Both the position numbers and the translations under genes were made by a program. 8,316 bases of DNA from an uncultured Mucilaginibacter sp. (lineage in GTDB: Bacteria; Bacteroidota; Bacteroidia; Sphingobacteriales; Sphingobacteriaceae): NCBI GenBank assembly GCA_903885865.1, contig CAISKH010000310.1, forward strand, positions 1 to 8,316. Direction: 5' to 3'. The notes beneath the pieces were generated by a model, which worked only from the letters and a program-made list of their open reading frames with translations, was not told the DNA's origin and made no database searches. This document shows, one piece after another, positions 1 to 6,310 of this stretch (positions are counted from its first letter, which is position 1; each line of letters opens with the position of its first letter).

Positions 1-73
1 AGGTCAGCAAATTCGTTGGCTGTACGTCCAGCAGGTTCTTCCGGCAGGAACATAGCCCTGTCAGAATCGCCAT
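1..73 (-). CDS. SusD/RagB-family outer-membrane lipoprotein, N-terminal fragment
   Basis: Read on the minus strand from an ATG at 73-71, the frame gives 24 codons (MAILTGLCSC, then RKNLLDVQPTNLLT) before the left edge. A hydrophobic stretch ends in a lipobox (LCS-C) and is followed by the LDVxPTxxLT segment typical of mature SusD/RagB N-termini. SusD proteins are surface lipoproteins that bind glycans or peptides and cap a partner TonB-dependent SusC transporter. The ATG start leaves no positive charge before the hydrophobic core. The frame stays open upstream, and a CTG at 100-98 would add KHLKIVLI, giving a normal signal peptide (K, H, K then the core). The true start may therefore be non-ATG. 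No susC gene lies directly upstream, which is where it normally sits. The family call is from family knowledge of the N-terminal motif; the rest of the protein is outside the window. Confidence 0.72.
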   Translation of the reverse strand, partial: MAILTGLCSCRKNLLDVQPTNLLT

Positions 74-108
74 TATTAATACAATTTTTAAATGTTTCAG
101 GTCAATTT

Positions 109-142
109 TTGTTAAAAAGTTTAAAAGGTTAATATAATTTTG
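109..142 (+). promoter_or_regulatory. Candidate Bacteroidota promoter for the methyltransferase operon
   Basis: A TTG at 109-111 and TAATTTTG at 135-142 match the -33 TTG and -7 TAnnTTTG elements of the Bacteroidota primary sigma factor. They are separated by 23 nt, the upper end of the spacing described for Flavobacterium. It would give a 5' leader of roughly 210 nt that includes the inverted repeat at 267-313. The region is so AT-rich that a chance match is quite possible. Confidence 0.25.
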
Positions 143-175
143 GTTTGTTTTTTTAATACTTTTATTTACTGCTAA

Positions 176-250
176 TTATATAGCGATGAGCCGGAACCCA
201 CCGCCATAGAGAAATTAAAACTATTCGGTAATTACAATAATCAAAGGTAA
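176..250 (+). pseudogene. Possible 3' remnant of a lost plus-strand gene
   Basis: Between an in-frame TAA at 173-175 and a TAA at 248-250 lies a 24-codon frame with no ATG, GTG or TTG start. From codon 4 on it reads SDEPEPTAIEKLKLFGNYNN, then QR and stop. The base composition at 184-210 (many CCG, CCC, ACC, GCC, GAA codons) looks coding, unlike the AT-rich DNA on both sides. A strong inverted repeat starts 17 nt after the stop, where a terminator would be expected. This is consistent with the last codons of a gene whose upstream part has been deleted or replaced by the region carrying the SusD-like start. I do not recognise the protein. A chance open stretch of 24 codons cannot be excluded. 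Confidence 0.25.
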
Positions 251-266
251 TTACGCCCGTTATTAA

Positions 267-313
267 ATAAAGGTTGCCTTCCAAATGAAATAAATTAATA
301 TGGCAACCTTTAT
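267..313. repeat. Perfect 12-bp inverted repeat, terminator-like or leader hairpin
   Basis: The left arm ATAAAGGTTGCC (267-278) is the exact reverse complement of the right arm GGCAACCTTTAT (302-313), with a 23-nt AT-rich spacer. The AAAGG...CCTTT ends and A/T flanks resemble a bidirectional intrinsic terminator, although the loop is long. No intact gene ends nearby on either strand; only the possible remnant ending at 250 does. It could instead be a hairpin in the leader of the methyltransferase operon (its right arm ends 46 nt before that start) or an operator dyad. Confidence 0.8.
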
Positions 314-359
314 AAATATCAGTACGTAATTTTAATATAACCGCCCATAATTATAAGGC

Positions 360-1151
360 ATGAATATTGTGATAACTAATATAAACCCTTTCAATACAGT
401 GATAAACGCTTTAAAAAAAATTATTCATAAAAGTTATTTCCATCCCGGGGTAAAAGAAAAAGGGTCAGTTGAGGCGTATGACCTGTGGGCAGAAAATTAT
501 GACGCGCAGCCGGGTAACCTGATGCTTGATATGGATGAAGCTGTATTTTCAGAATTACTAAGCGAAGTAAATTTAACCGGCAAGCAAGTTGCAGATATAG
601 GTTGTGGTACCGGCAGGCATTGGCCTAAAATTTTAAAAAGTAAACCCGCGGGCATAACCGGTTTTGATGTTTCTGCAGGAATGCTCAGGCGTTTGGAGCA
701 AAAGTTCCCTAAGGCGCAAACCTATCAAATAACAGATAACTTATTTGCAGATATCAACACGGGCGCTTATGATATGCTGCTATCAACGCTTACTGTTGCA
801 CATATTGAAAATATTGAGGAAGCATTACGGGCATGGTGCCGCATATTAAAGCATAAGGCAGACATTATAATAACCGATTTTCATCCAAACGCGCTGGCAT
901 TTGGCGGAAAAAGAACCTTCCGGCATAATAGTAACAATATATGTATTCAAAATTTTGTACATTATGTGCAAGATATTGAAAGTATACTGATGCAAAATAA
1001 TTTCTATGTAGTGAACAAACTGGAAAGAATAATCGATGAATCGGTAAAGCATTATTATGTTGCTAAAGATGCATTACCTGTATATGAGAAATTTAAGGAT
1101 TCACGCATCATATACGGCATCCATTTGAGAAGAGGCCATGATATTAAATAA
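360..1151 (+). CDS. Class I SAM-dependent methyltransferase
   Basis: This 263-residue cytoplasmic protein has a Rossmann-type methyltransferase core (Methyltransf_11-like). Motif I is VADIGCGTGRHW at residues 77-88, the SAM-binding glycine loop. The acidic residue at the end of strand 2 is D103 in GFDVS. The post-motif region YDMLLSTLTVAHIEN follows at 137-151, then a strand-5-like DIIITDFHP at 168-176. The N-terminal segment SVEAYDLWAENYD (36-48) is typical of small-molecule methyltransferases of the UbiE/BioC type. It has no signal peptide or membrane segment. The ATG at 360 is preceded by AAGG, a reasonable ribosome binding site. The gene overlaps the next one by 14 nt, so the two are probably translationally coupled, suggesting that methylation and the amidohydrolase step serve one pathway. 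The acceptor (O, N or C) cannot be read from the sequence. Confidence 0.9.
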   Translation: MNIVITNINPFNTVINALKKIIHKSYFHPGVKEKGSVEAYDLWAENYDAQPGNLMLDMDEAVFSELLSEVNLTGKQVADIGCGTGRHWPKILKSKPAGITGFDVSAGMLRRLEQKFPKAQTYQITDNLFADINTGAYDMLLSTLTVAHIENIEEALRAWCRILKHKADIIITDFHPNALAFGGKRTFRHNSNNICIQNFVHYVQDIESILMQNNFYVVNKLERIIDESVKHYYVAKDALPVYEKFKDSRIIYGIHLRRGHDIK

Positions 1152-2259
1152 TGTCACAACCCTAACCGGCGAAGGCCCCGTTAATATACAAATCAAAAAT
1201 GGCAAAATAATTCCTATAAAAGGCCCTGCTGCCGATGCTATAAAGTTAACTTTTGATAACGCTATTATCTTTCCCGGTTTAGTTAACTCGCACGATCATT
1301 TAGATTTTAATTTATTTCCGCAACTGGGCGATAGGATATATAATAATTATACCGAGTGGGGAGCGTATATTCATAAAAACTACAAACCTGAAATAGCGGC
1401 TGTTTTAAAGGTGCCCCTGGCTTTGCGTACCAGCTGGGGCATATTTAAAAACTTATTAGGCGGGGTCACAACCGTATTAAACCATGGCGAACGGTTAACC
1501 GTACCTAACCCGTTAATTAATGTAGAGCAAGGCCATAGTTTGCATTCGGTAAAGTTTGAAAAAATGTGGAAAATAAAATTGAATAATCCGCTAAAAAGAA
1601 AATTGCCGGTGGTGATACATGTGGGCGAAGGCAGCGACCCGCAATCTAACCAAGAAATTGATGAGCTGGTAAACTGGAACTTTTTGAACAGAAAACTGAT
1701 AGGGGTACATGGTGTAGCTATGACAGAAAAACAAGCCCAAAAGTTTGAAGCATTGATATGGTGCCCGGCATCGAACTATTTTTTGTTGAATAAAACAGCC
1801 CGCGTGGATCAATTAAAAAATCATACTACCATCCTGTTTGGAACAGACTCTACCCTTACCGGCAACTGGAATATATGGGAACACATCCGTTTGGCTCGAA
1901 AAACAAAAATGCTGACCGATAATGAACTATATAATTCGCTACATTTAAACCCCGCTGTTACACAAACATCTGCCGATAATAAACCGGCATTTGTTGTAGC
2001 CAAAAAAAGGGAATGGGAAACACCTTTTGAATCTTTTTTTTCAACCGATCCGGCAGATATATTATTAGTTATTTATGACGAGCATATCAGGCTGTTTGAT
2101 GAAACGATGCTCGGCCAGCTAACCGGGACCGATATAAAAGAATTCAGCAAGATATACATTAATGGCGCCTGTAAATATGTGCAGGGCGATTTGCCTCGGC
2201 TGATGAAACAGATAGAAGAGTATTATCCCGAAGTAGTTTTTCCTGTAACAAGCAATTAA
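1138..2259 (+). CDS. Metal-dependent amidohydrolase, probable deaminase-type
   Basis: This 373-residue protein of the amidohydrolase superfamily shows all metal and catalytic positions in order: HxH (H52, H54) in GLVNSHDHLD, H161 in VVIHVGEG, H191 in LIGVHGVAM and D237 in LFGTDST. E164 makes an HxxE motif with H161; in cytosine, guanine and SAH deaminases this Glu shuttles the proton during attack on a ring C-N bond. GVTTV at 109-113 and a C-terminal beta-sandwich strand (DPADILLVIYDEHIRLFDET, 304-323) also fit. The stretch between HxH and the strand-5 histidine is about 107 residues, shorter than in typical SAH/guanine deaminases, so part of the substrate-capping region is reduced. The start is supported by AGAAGAGG just before the ATG, which lies inside the methyltransferase end. 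There is no signal peptide, so it is cytoplasmic. The likely reaction is hydrolytic deamination or dechlorination-like chemistry on a small heterocycle; the substrate is unknown. Confidence 0.85.
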   Translation: MILNNVTTLTGEGPVNIQIKNGKIIPIKGPAADAIKLTFDNAIIFPGLVNSHDHLDFNLFPQLGDRIYNNYTEWGAYIHKNYKPEIAAVLKVPLALRTSWGIFKNLLGGVTTVLNHGERLTVPNPLINVEQGHSLHSVKFEKMWKIKLNNPLKRKLPVVIHVGEGSDPQSNQEIDELVNWNFLNRKLIGVHGVAMTEKQAQKFEALIWCPASNYFLLNKTARVDQLKNHTTILFGTDSTLTGNWNIWEHIRLARKTKMLTDNELYNSLHLNPAVTQTSADNKPAFVVAKKREWETPFESFFSTDPADILLVIYDEHIRLFDETMLGQLTGTDIKEFSKIYINGACKYVQGDLPRLMKQIEEYYPEVVFPVTSN

Positions 2260-2277
2260 AAATATGCCCCTGTTTTT

Positions 2278-3378
2278 ATGAAATTTGTATTTACCAGTTA
2301 CATAAAAGTCAGTACCTACAAGGATCCTGAAGCATGGGTAACCCGGATAAGGGCATATACCGGCATATTGGAAGCATTGGCTGCAAATAATGAGATAATA
2401 AGTATTGAACAAATAGATTATGAGGGTAAATACTTTAAAAATGGGGTGCATTATATATTCAAGCGCTTTAATAAGGCAGAATTGCGTGTTCCCCTAAAAT
2501 TAAACCGACTCATTAAACAATTAAAACCCGATATAGTATTTATACAAAGCCTGCATTTTCCTTTACAGGTAATACTGCTGCGCCTGGCGATTGGAAGAAA
2601 GCCGCGGATCATTATACAAAATCACGCGGAAAAACCCTTTACCGGGATAAAAAAATACTTGCTGCGATGGGCAGGTAAATATATTGATGCTTATTTATTC
2701 GCCTCAAAAGCTATGGGAATGTACTGGGTAACAAAAGGCAATATTACGTCAGCAGAAAAGATACACGAAGTAATGGAACTTTCTACGGTTTTTTACCCTA
2801 TTGAGAAAGAATTAGCCATAGCTAAAACAGGCGTTTCGGCCCAACCCGTGTTTTTGTGGGTTGGCCGACTGAATAAAAACAAGGACCCGCTTACGGTAGT
2901 TAAAGCGTTTATTGAATTTGTAAAATTATCTCCATCAGCACGATTATATATGATCTATCATACCGAAGAACTGCTGGATGATATAAAAAACGAATTGAAT
3001 AAACATCAGCTACCCGCTGATACCATAACCCTGATTGGCACGGTACCTAACGAAGAATTGTTGTATTGGTATAACTGTGCTGATTTTATTGTTTCCGGCT
3101 CTCACTATGAAGGCAGCGGGACCGCGGTTTGTGAGGCCATGTCATGCGGGTGCGTGCCCATAGTAACCGATATATTTTCTTTCAGGATGATAACCGATTA
3201 TGGAAATATCGGCTTGTTATACCAGCCAGGAAACGAAGCCGGATTATTGGCCACGTTAATACAAACACAAAAAATGAATGTGCCGGAACAAAGAAACAAG
3301 GCTATAGCTTATTTCAAATCAACCCTTTCATTTGAGGCTATCGCAAATAAAATTGAGGCTATAGCGGCTTCATTATAA
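2278..3378 (+). CDS. GT-B glycosyltransferase (GT4-like), third gene of the plus operon
   Basis: This 366-residue protein has two Rossmann-like halves. The C-terminal half carries VFLWVGRLNKNKDPL (191-205), the usual opening of a Glycos_transf_1 domain, and the EX7E nucleotide-sugar motif E278-GSGTAVC-E286, followed by AMSCGCVPIVTD (287-298). The N-terminal acceptor half is less conserved (PDIVFIQSLHFPLQVILL, 84-101). GT4 enzymes of this form are retaining transferases using NDP- or GDP-sugars at the cytoplasmic face of the membrane. The ATG at 2278 is 18 nt after the amidohydrolase stop; an earlier out-of-frame ATG at 2264 stops after five codons. No good Shine-Dalgarno is visible, which is normal in Bacteroidota. 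It ends tail to tail with the opposite-strand glycosyltransferase, overlapping it by 6 nt. Donor sugar and acceptor are unknown. Confidence 0.9.
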   Translation: MKFVFTSYIKVSTYKDPEAWVTRIRAYTGILEALAANNEIISIEQIDYEGKYFKNGVHYIFKRFNKAELRVPLKLNRLIKQLKPDIVFIQSLHFPLQVILLRLAIGRKPRIIIQNHAEKPFTGIKKYLLRWAGKYIDAYLFASKAMGMYWVTKGNITSAEKIHEVMELSTVFYPIEKELAIAKTGVSAQPVFLWVGRLNKNKDPLTVVKAFIEFVKLSPSARLYMIYHTEELLDDIKNELNKHQLPADTITLIGTVPNEELLYWYNCADFIVSGSHYEGSGTAVCEAMSCGCVPIVTDIFSFRMITDYGNIGLLYQPGNEAGLLATLIQTQKMNVPEQRNKAIAYFKSTLSFEAIANKIEAIAASL

Positions 3379-3382
3379 GCCG
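3365..3382. terminator. Small hairpin across the shared stop codons of two converging genes
   Basis: CGGCTT (3365-3370) and AAGCCG (3377-3382) form a 6-bp perfect stem around a 6-nt loop. The palindrome TTATAA at 3373-3378 contains both stop codons: TAA at 3376-3378 for the plus-strand glycosyltransferase and TAA at 3375-3373 for the minus-strand one. With no intergenic space, this symmetric hairpin is the only visible candidate for ending transcription in both directions. No clean U-tract follows on either strand, so termination is uncertain. Confidence 0.35.
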
Positions 3383-4422
3383 AACAATTGCATTATATTT
3401 TTGGCGGTTTGTTCCGCATCGTATATTAATACGGGTAGGTGTTCACGATCAGCATCATTAAGTAACGATAAAACTTTATGGTTCATTTCGTTATTATCAT
3501 TAACAATATGATGATGCTTGAACTCTTCCTCCATCGGTCTGAAAAATGAAACCACATGTGCGCCGGCATATAAAGCTTCCAGCAATACCGTACTAAAACC
3601 CTCATAATTTGATGGATGAAGAAGCACTTTTGACCGCTGCATATAATGTAAGACTTCGGTATGCGTTAGCTCCCCTTTAAATGAAATATTAGCTTCAAGA
3701 CCATAGGAGGCCGTCATACTTTTAAGTCGTTCCATTTCGGGCCCGGCGCCGCATATAACCGCCTTAACTCCGGGGATATGTTCCTTTAAAAAGCGTATGG
3801 TATCAATAAATAGATCGTATTGTTTTAATGGGATCAGAGAGCCAACACCCAAAACATCAATATCCCTTTCAATGGGGCCATGGCCAAATAGGGCCGTATC
3901 TATGCCTATTGGTATCACGTGCCCGGGCAATAAGTCATAATTTTTGTAGAGTTCGTTCGCCAAATAATCTGATATAGCAATTAGTTCCGAACCGGCCGGC
4001 CTTACCCATCTCATATATTTATTTCCGGCCTTTGCATCCTGTCCCTGCAACCAGCAGCGATGTGTTAAATGGTGTGATTTACCAAAATCGCTTCCAACCA
4101 ATGCGCACTCCCCCATCCAAAGACTTAACAGTCCGATAACCTGCTGTTTTTTTTTCAGTTCCAGTAATTTTTTCCAAACCTTCAGCCAAATAAACAGGCG
4201 AAAACCCTTACCCCGGCTTCGCCCTCCAAAGGCCATTACATTTGCGCCGTGCCACTTGTATTTCGCCGCCGAAAAGGGGTATTGAAACGCTAAAACAACT
4301 ATATTTAGTTCGGGATAAGTAGCCGTTAATGTCTTTACAACTACTTGTATAGGTGGGAGACAAGTGCTGTCATCCTCATTCCTTGAGAAACCAGGGGTAA
4401 GAATAACCAGGGTTTTACGCAT
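3373..4422 (-). CDS. GT-B glycosyltransferase (GT4-like), second gene of the minus operon
   Basis: From the ATG at 4422 this is a 349-residue protein. The C-terminal half has the family opening VLGVGSLIPLKQYDLFI (190-206), then AVICGAGPEMERL (221-233), and the EX7E motif E274-GFSTVLL-E282 followed by ALYAGAHVVSF. The N-terminal half has HRCWLQGQDAKAGNKY (121-136) and LIAISDYLANEL (147-158), the usual linker to the donor domain. The frame can be extended to a GTG at 4452, but the fold begins at MRKTLVILTPGF, so I prefer 4422; an ATG at 4431 is a further option. The start overlaps the end of the ABC transporter gene by 8 nt (ATGCGTAA), implying translational coupling. A GAGGAG sits only one base before this ATG, an unusually short spacing. 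It is probably cytoplasmic or membrane-associated, retaining, and of unknown donor and acceptor. Confidence 0.88.
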   Translation of the reverse strand: MRKTLVILTPGFSRNEDDSTCLPPIQVVVKTLTATYPELNIVVLAFQYPFSAAKYKWHGANVMAFGGRSRGKGFRLFIWLKVWKKLLELKKKQQVIGLLSLWMGECALVGSDFGKSHHLTHRCWLQGQDAKAGNKYMRWVRPAGSELIAISDYLANELYKNYDLLPGHVIPIGIDTALFGHGPIERDIDVLGVGSLIPLKQYDLFIDTIRFLKEHIPGVKAVICGAGPEMERLKSMTASYGLEANISFKGELTHTEVLHYMQRSKVLLHPSNYEGFSTVLLEALYAGAHVVSFFRPMEEEFKHHHIVNDNNEMNHKVLSLLNDADREHLPVLIYDAEQTAKNIMQLFGL

Positions 4423-6088
4423 ACTCCTCATCCAACGAAATTGTCTTATCACAAATATACAGGCTGGACTTCTTATGGGTTATCAGGATGATCATTTTGC
4501 CCTGTTTTGCTAATAGTTTTAATTTTGCAAGAATGCTTTTTTCAGATACTTCATCCATCTCAGAAAAAGCTTCATCTAAGATCAGCAGGTCAAAATCATG
4601 ATATAGCGCCCTTGCAAGCATTATGCGCTGCCGCTGGCCGCCGCTTATATTTTTACCGTTCTCAGTAATAAATTTGTTTATGCCTTCGGGGTATTGATCG
4701 GTTATATTATCTATGCCGCAAAAGGCAACAACATCTGCCAATCTATCGGTGTTGGGCGCGTCGTCGGTAAGGGTAATATTTTTTAGCAGGGTATCATTAA
4801 TAATAAATGGCTGTTGTTTTACGTAGGATATTCGGCCCCAATAACCCTGCCTGTTTACCCAGGTAGTTTTTTTATCGTTTATCAAAATATTACCCTCATG
4901 GTGTTTTAAAAACCCGAGTAACAGGTGAATGACCGTTGTTTTTCCCTTACCTGATTTTGCCGAAATGCCGATAAGATCACCCTGCTGCATTTCAAAATTG
5001 ATATCGTTTAGGATATATTGATCTTTATACTTAAACTTAACTTGTTCAAACACAACAGACCTAACGGGTTCAGCGTGTTCCTTCGCTATCGTGATCGGCA
5101 CATCAGCAGCAGGTTGTAGGTCGGTCAGGGTAAACTGGTAGGTTTTTATCTGGCCCATGCTGTTCAATATCTTTACCACTCCTGGTATGATCTTATAAGA
5201 GGCTGCCATAAAAATACCAATAGTAAATATACTTACAACTGGTGTATTTACCGACAATTTATTAATAACAACCAGGATAAAAAATCCAAATATGGCAAAA
5301 ACCTCCACTAATCTTGACGTCAGGCCCTGCAGGGTTTGCTGTGTGCCTAAATTATTATTGAGCTGCAGCTGATGGGTGTAATACCGGTTTATAAAAAAAT
5401 CATCTTTATGGTAAATATTGCTCTCCAAATAGCCCGACAAGGTTTCCTGTAAATGCTGAATAGTTTTTTGGCTGCTTATTTTGGTATTGTCGCGTATTGT
5501 TTTTAATTTATTGCGAATAAAATAGCTTAATAATACTACAGGAGGCAGCAGCAGTAAAAACAAGAGGAGAAATAAAGTGGGATGCAAAAAAAGAATAACT
5601 GTTATAGTAAACAATATCAATATACTTTGTGAAATAACCTGTTGAAAATTAATGAGGATATAATGGCCAAACTCGATAGGCTGCTGGCTTATACGGCGTA
5701 TAAGTACCGACGAATCAATATTCACAAACCTAAGGTAATCGTCTTTCAAATAGTTCTGTACATTTCTTTTTGATAACCGGGATGATACCCCATAAAAAAA
5801 GCGGTTCTGCCATTTTGTGTTTAAATACCCTAAAAGGTTTTTCAGGCCAAATAAAACCATAAAAACGCTGATCAGCAGCAACGAGTTTTTATTGGTAAAA
5901 GCAGCCGGAGGAAACGAAATATTTGCAGATTTTTTGTTGCTGGTATAAAAATTAATAACTACCAATACCATGAATAAAAAGCCCACATCAAGCACAGCCA
6001 TTACCAGGTCAAACAAAATCAGTTGAACCAATTTTATTTTTTCCTTATGGTCAAGGATGGCTAAAATACCTAATAAAATGCGCTTCAA
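4415..6088 (-). CDS. ABC exporter/flippase, fused membrane and ATPase domains
   Basis: This 557-residue half-transporter would work as a dimer in the inner membrane. The first 310 residues hold about six hydrophobic segments (near 20-48, 70-90, 145-168, 169-190, 262-276, 284-303). The ATPase domain starts near 345: Walker A SAKSGKGKTT (376-385), Q-loop Q425, signature ISGGQRQR (481-488), Walker B LLILDE (501-506) and H538 of the switch. The arrangement recalls PglK-type flippases for lipid-linked oligosaccharides, and the adjacent glycosyltransferases support that; peptide or small-molecule export is the alternative. In Walker A the first Gly of GxxGxGK is Ala377, a mild deviation. No in-frame ATG exists between the upstream TAA and residue 30, so the start appears to be TTG at 6088-6086 (protein MKRILLGIL). 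It is first in the minus-strand operon. Confidence 0.9.
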   Translation of the reverse strand: MKRILLGILAILDHKEKIKLVQLILFDLVMAVLDVGFLFMVLVVINFYTSNKKSANISFPPAAFTNKNSLLLISVFMVLFGLKNLLGYLNTKWQNRFFYGVSSRLSKRNVQNYLKDDYLRFVNIDSSVLIRRISQQPIEFGHYILINFQQVISQSILILFTITVILFLHPTLFLLLFLLLLPPVVLLSYFIRNKLKTIRDNTKISSQKTIQHLQETLSGYLESNIYHKDDFFINRYYTHQLQLNNNLGTQQTLQGLTSRLVEVFAIFGFFILVVINKLSVNTPVVSIFTIGIFMAASYKIIPGVVKILNSMGQIKTYQFTLTDLQPAADVPITIAKEHAEPVRSVVFEQVKFKYKDQYILNDINFEMQQGDLIGISAKSGKGKTTVIHLLLGFLKHHEGNILINDKKTTWVNRQGYWGRISYVKQQPFIINDTLLKNITLTDDAPNTDRLADVVAFCGIDNITDQYPEGINKFITENGKNISGGQRQRIMLARALYHDFDLLILDEAFSEMDEVSEKSILAKLKLLAKQGKMIILITHKKSSLYICDKTISLDEEYA

Positions 6089-6228
6089 GACAGGGACAAT
6101 TGAGGGTTAAGCTTTTTAAAGATACGTATAAAAAACAACACGCGTTGCTTTGTTGCTTGTAACGATTATAAAAAACCGAAATGCCTTAAATGAAAAGCAA
6201 TATTTAATTTCTGTTACTTTTAACTGGA

Positions 6229-6242
6229 ATATTAATTAATAT
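6229..6242. repeat. 14-bp perfect palindrome, possible operator
   Basis: ATATTAATTAATAT reads identically on both strands. It ends two bases before the -7 element of the GH92 promoter, so a bound protein would occupy the region where RNA polymerase contacts the spacer. It consists only of A and T in an AT-rich gap, so chance formation is possible. Confidence 0.35.
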
Positions 6243-6244
6243 AT

Positions 6245-6252
6245 TAAGTTTG
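6245..6252 (+). promoter_or_regulatory. Candidate -7 promoter element for the GH92 gene
   Basis: TAAGTTTG matches the Bacteroidota TAnnTTTG element exactly. It predicts a transcript start near 6258 and a leader of about 50 nt before the ATG at 6311. No TTG -33 element is present at 17-23 nt upstream, so the promoter may need an activator, or the match may be coincidental. Confidence 0.4.
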
Positions 6253-6310
6253 TTAAGAAGATTTAATATCAATTATTCTTTTAAGCCCATATAACCTAAC
6301 AATACAGATC

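Larger units (their letters stand above)
74..359. other. Intergenic gap between the divergent SusD-like and methyltransferase genes
   Basis: This gap of nearly 290 bases is strongly AT-rich except for an island at about 184-210. It holds a candidate Bacteroidota promoter on the plus strand (109-142), a possible gene remnant ending at a stop at 248-250, and a perfect 12-bp inverted repeat (267-278 and 302-313). I see no complete ORF with a credible start, no tRNA and no riboswitch that I recognise. Confidence 0.6.
6089..6310. other. Divergent AT-rich control region between the ABC operon and the GH92 gene
   Basis: This gap of 222 bases separates two genes that point away from each other, so it should carry both promoters. 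Visible elements are a perfect TAAGTTTG -7 element for the GH92 gene (6245-6252), an adjoining 14-bp palindrome (6229-6242), and the 7-mer GTTGCTT twice (6144-6150 and 6152-6158). For the minus strand only a poor match (TATCTTTA, 6124-6117) was found. I see no RNA gene or small ORF worth calling. Confidence 0.6.

Noticed and set aside
1..54. Plus-strand frame open from the left edge to a stop at 53-55, encoding a tail such as GQQIRWLYVQQVLPAGT
   Set aside because: It is antisense to the SusD-like N-terminus, whose signal peptide, lipobox and LDVxPT motif are far more specific than a short open tail.
242..249. TACCTTTG on the minus strand, a match to the Bacteroidota -7 element for the SusD-like gene
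   Set aside because: No TTG element lies at 17-23 nt upstream of it, it is about 140-170 nt from the possible starts, and it overlaps the stop of the possible gene remnant, so it is probably chance.
267..313. The inverted repeat as terminal repeats of a tiny mobile element
   Set aside because: The two arms are only 23 nt apart, no target-site duplication is visible and no transposase is present.
846..2451. Minus-strand ORFs at 846-1052, 1591-1812, 1821-2003 and 2119-2451
   Set aside because: All lie antisense to confidently assigned genes and show no family motifs.
3144..3335. 63-codon plus-strand ORF inside the first glycosyltransferase
   Set aside because: It is an out-of-frame shadow of the region after the EX7E motif, with no motif or ribosome site of its own.
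4423..4452. Longer form of the minus-strand glycosyltransferase starting at GTG 4452
   Set aside because: The extra residues (MIRQFRWMRS) precede the first strand of the fold and lie fully within the ABC gene; the ATG at 4422 starts directly at the fold.
6144..6158. GTTGCTT repeated twice as a possible iteron or CRISPR-like unit
   Set aside because: Only two short copies one base apart; no further copies and no spacer structure.
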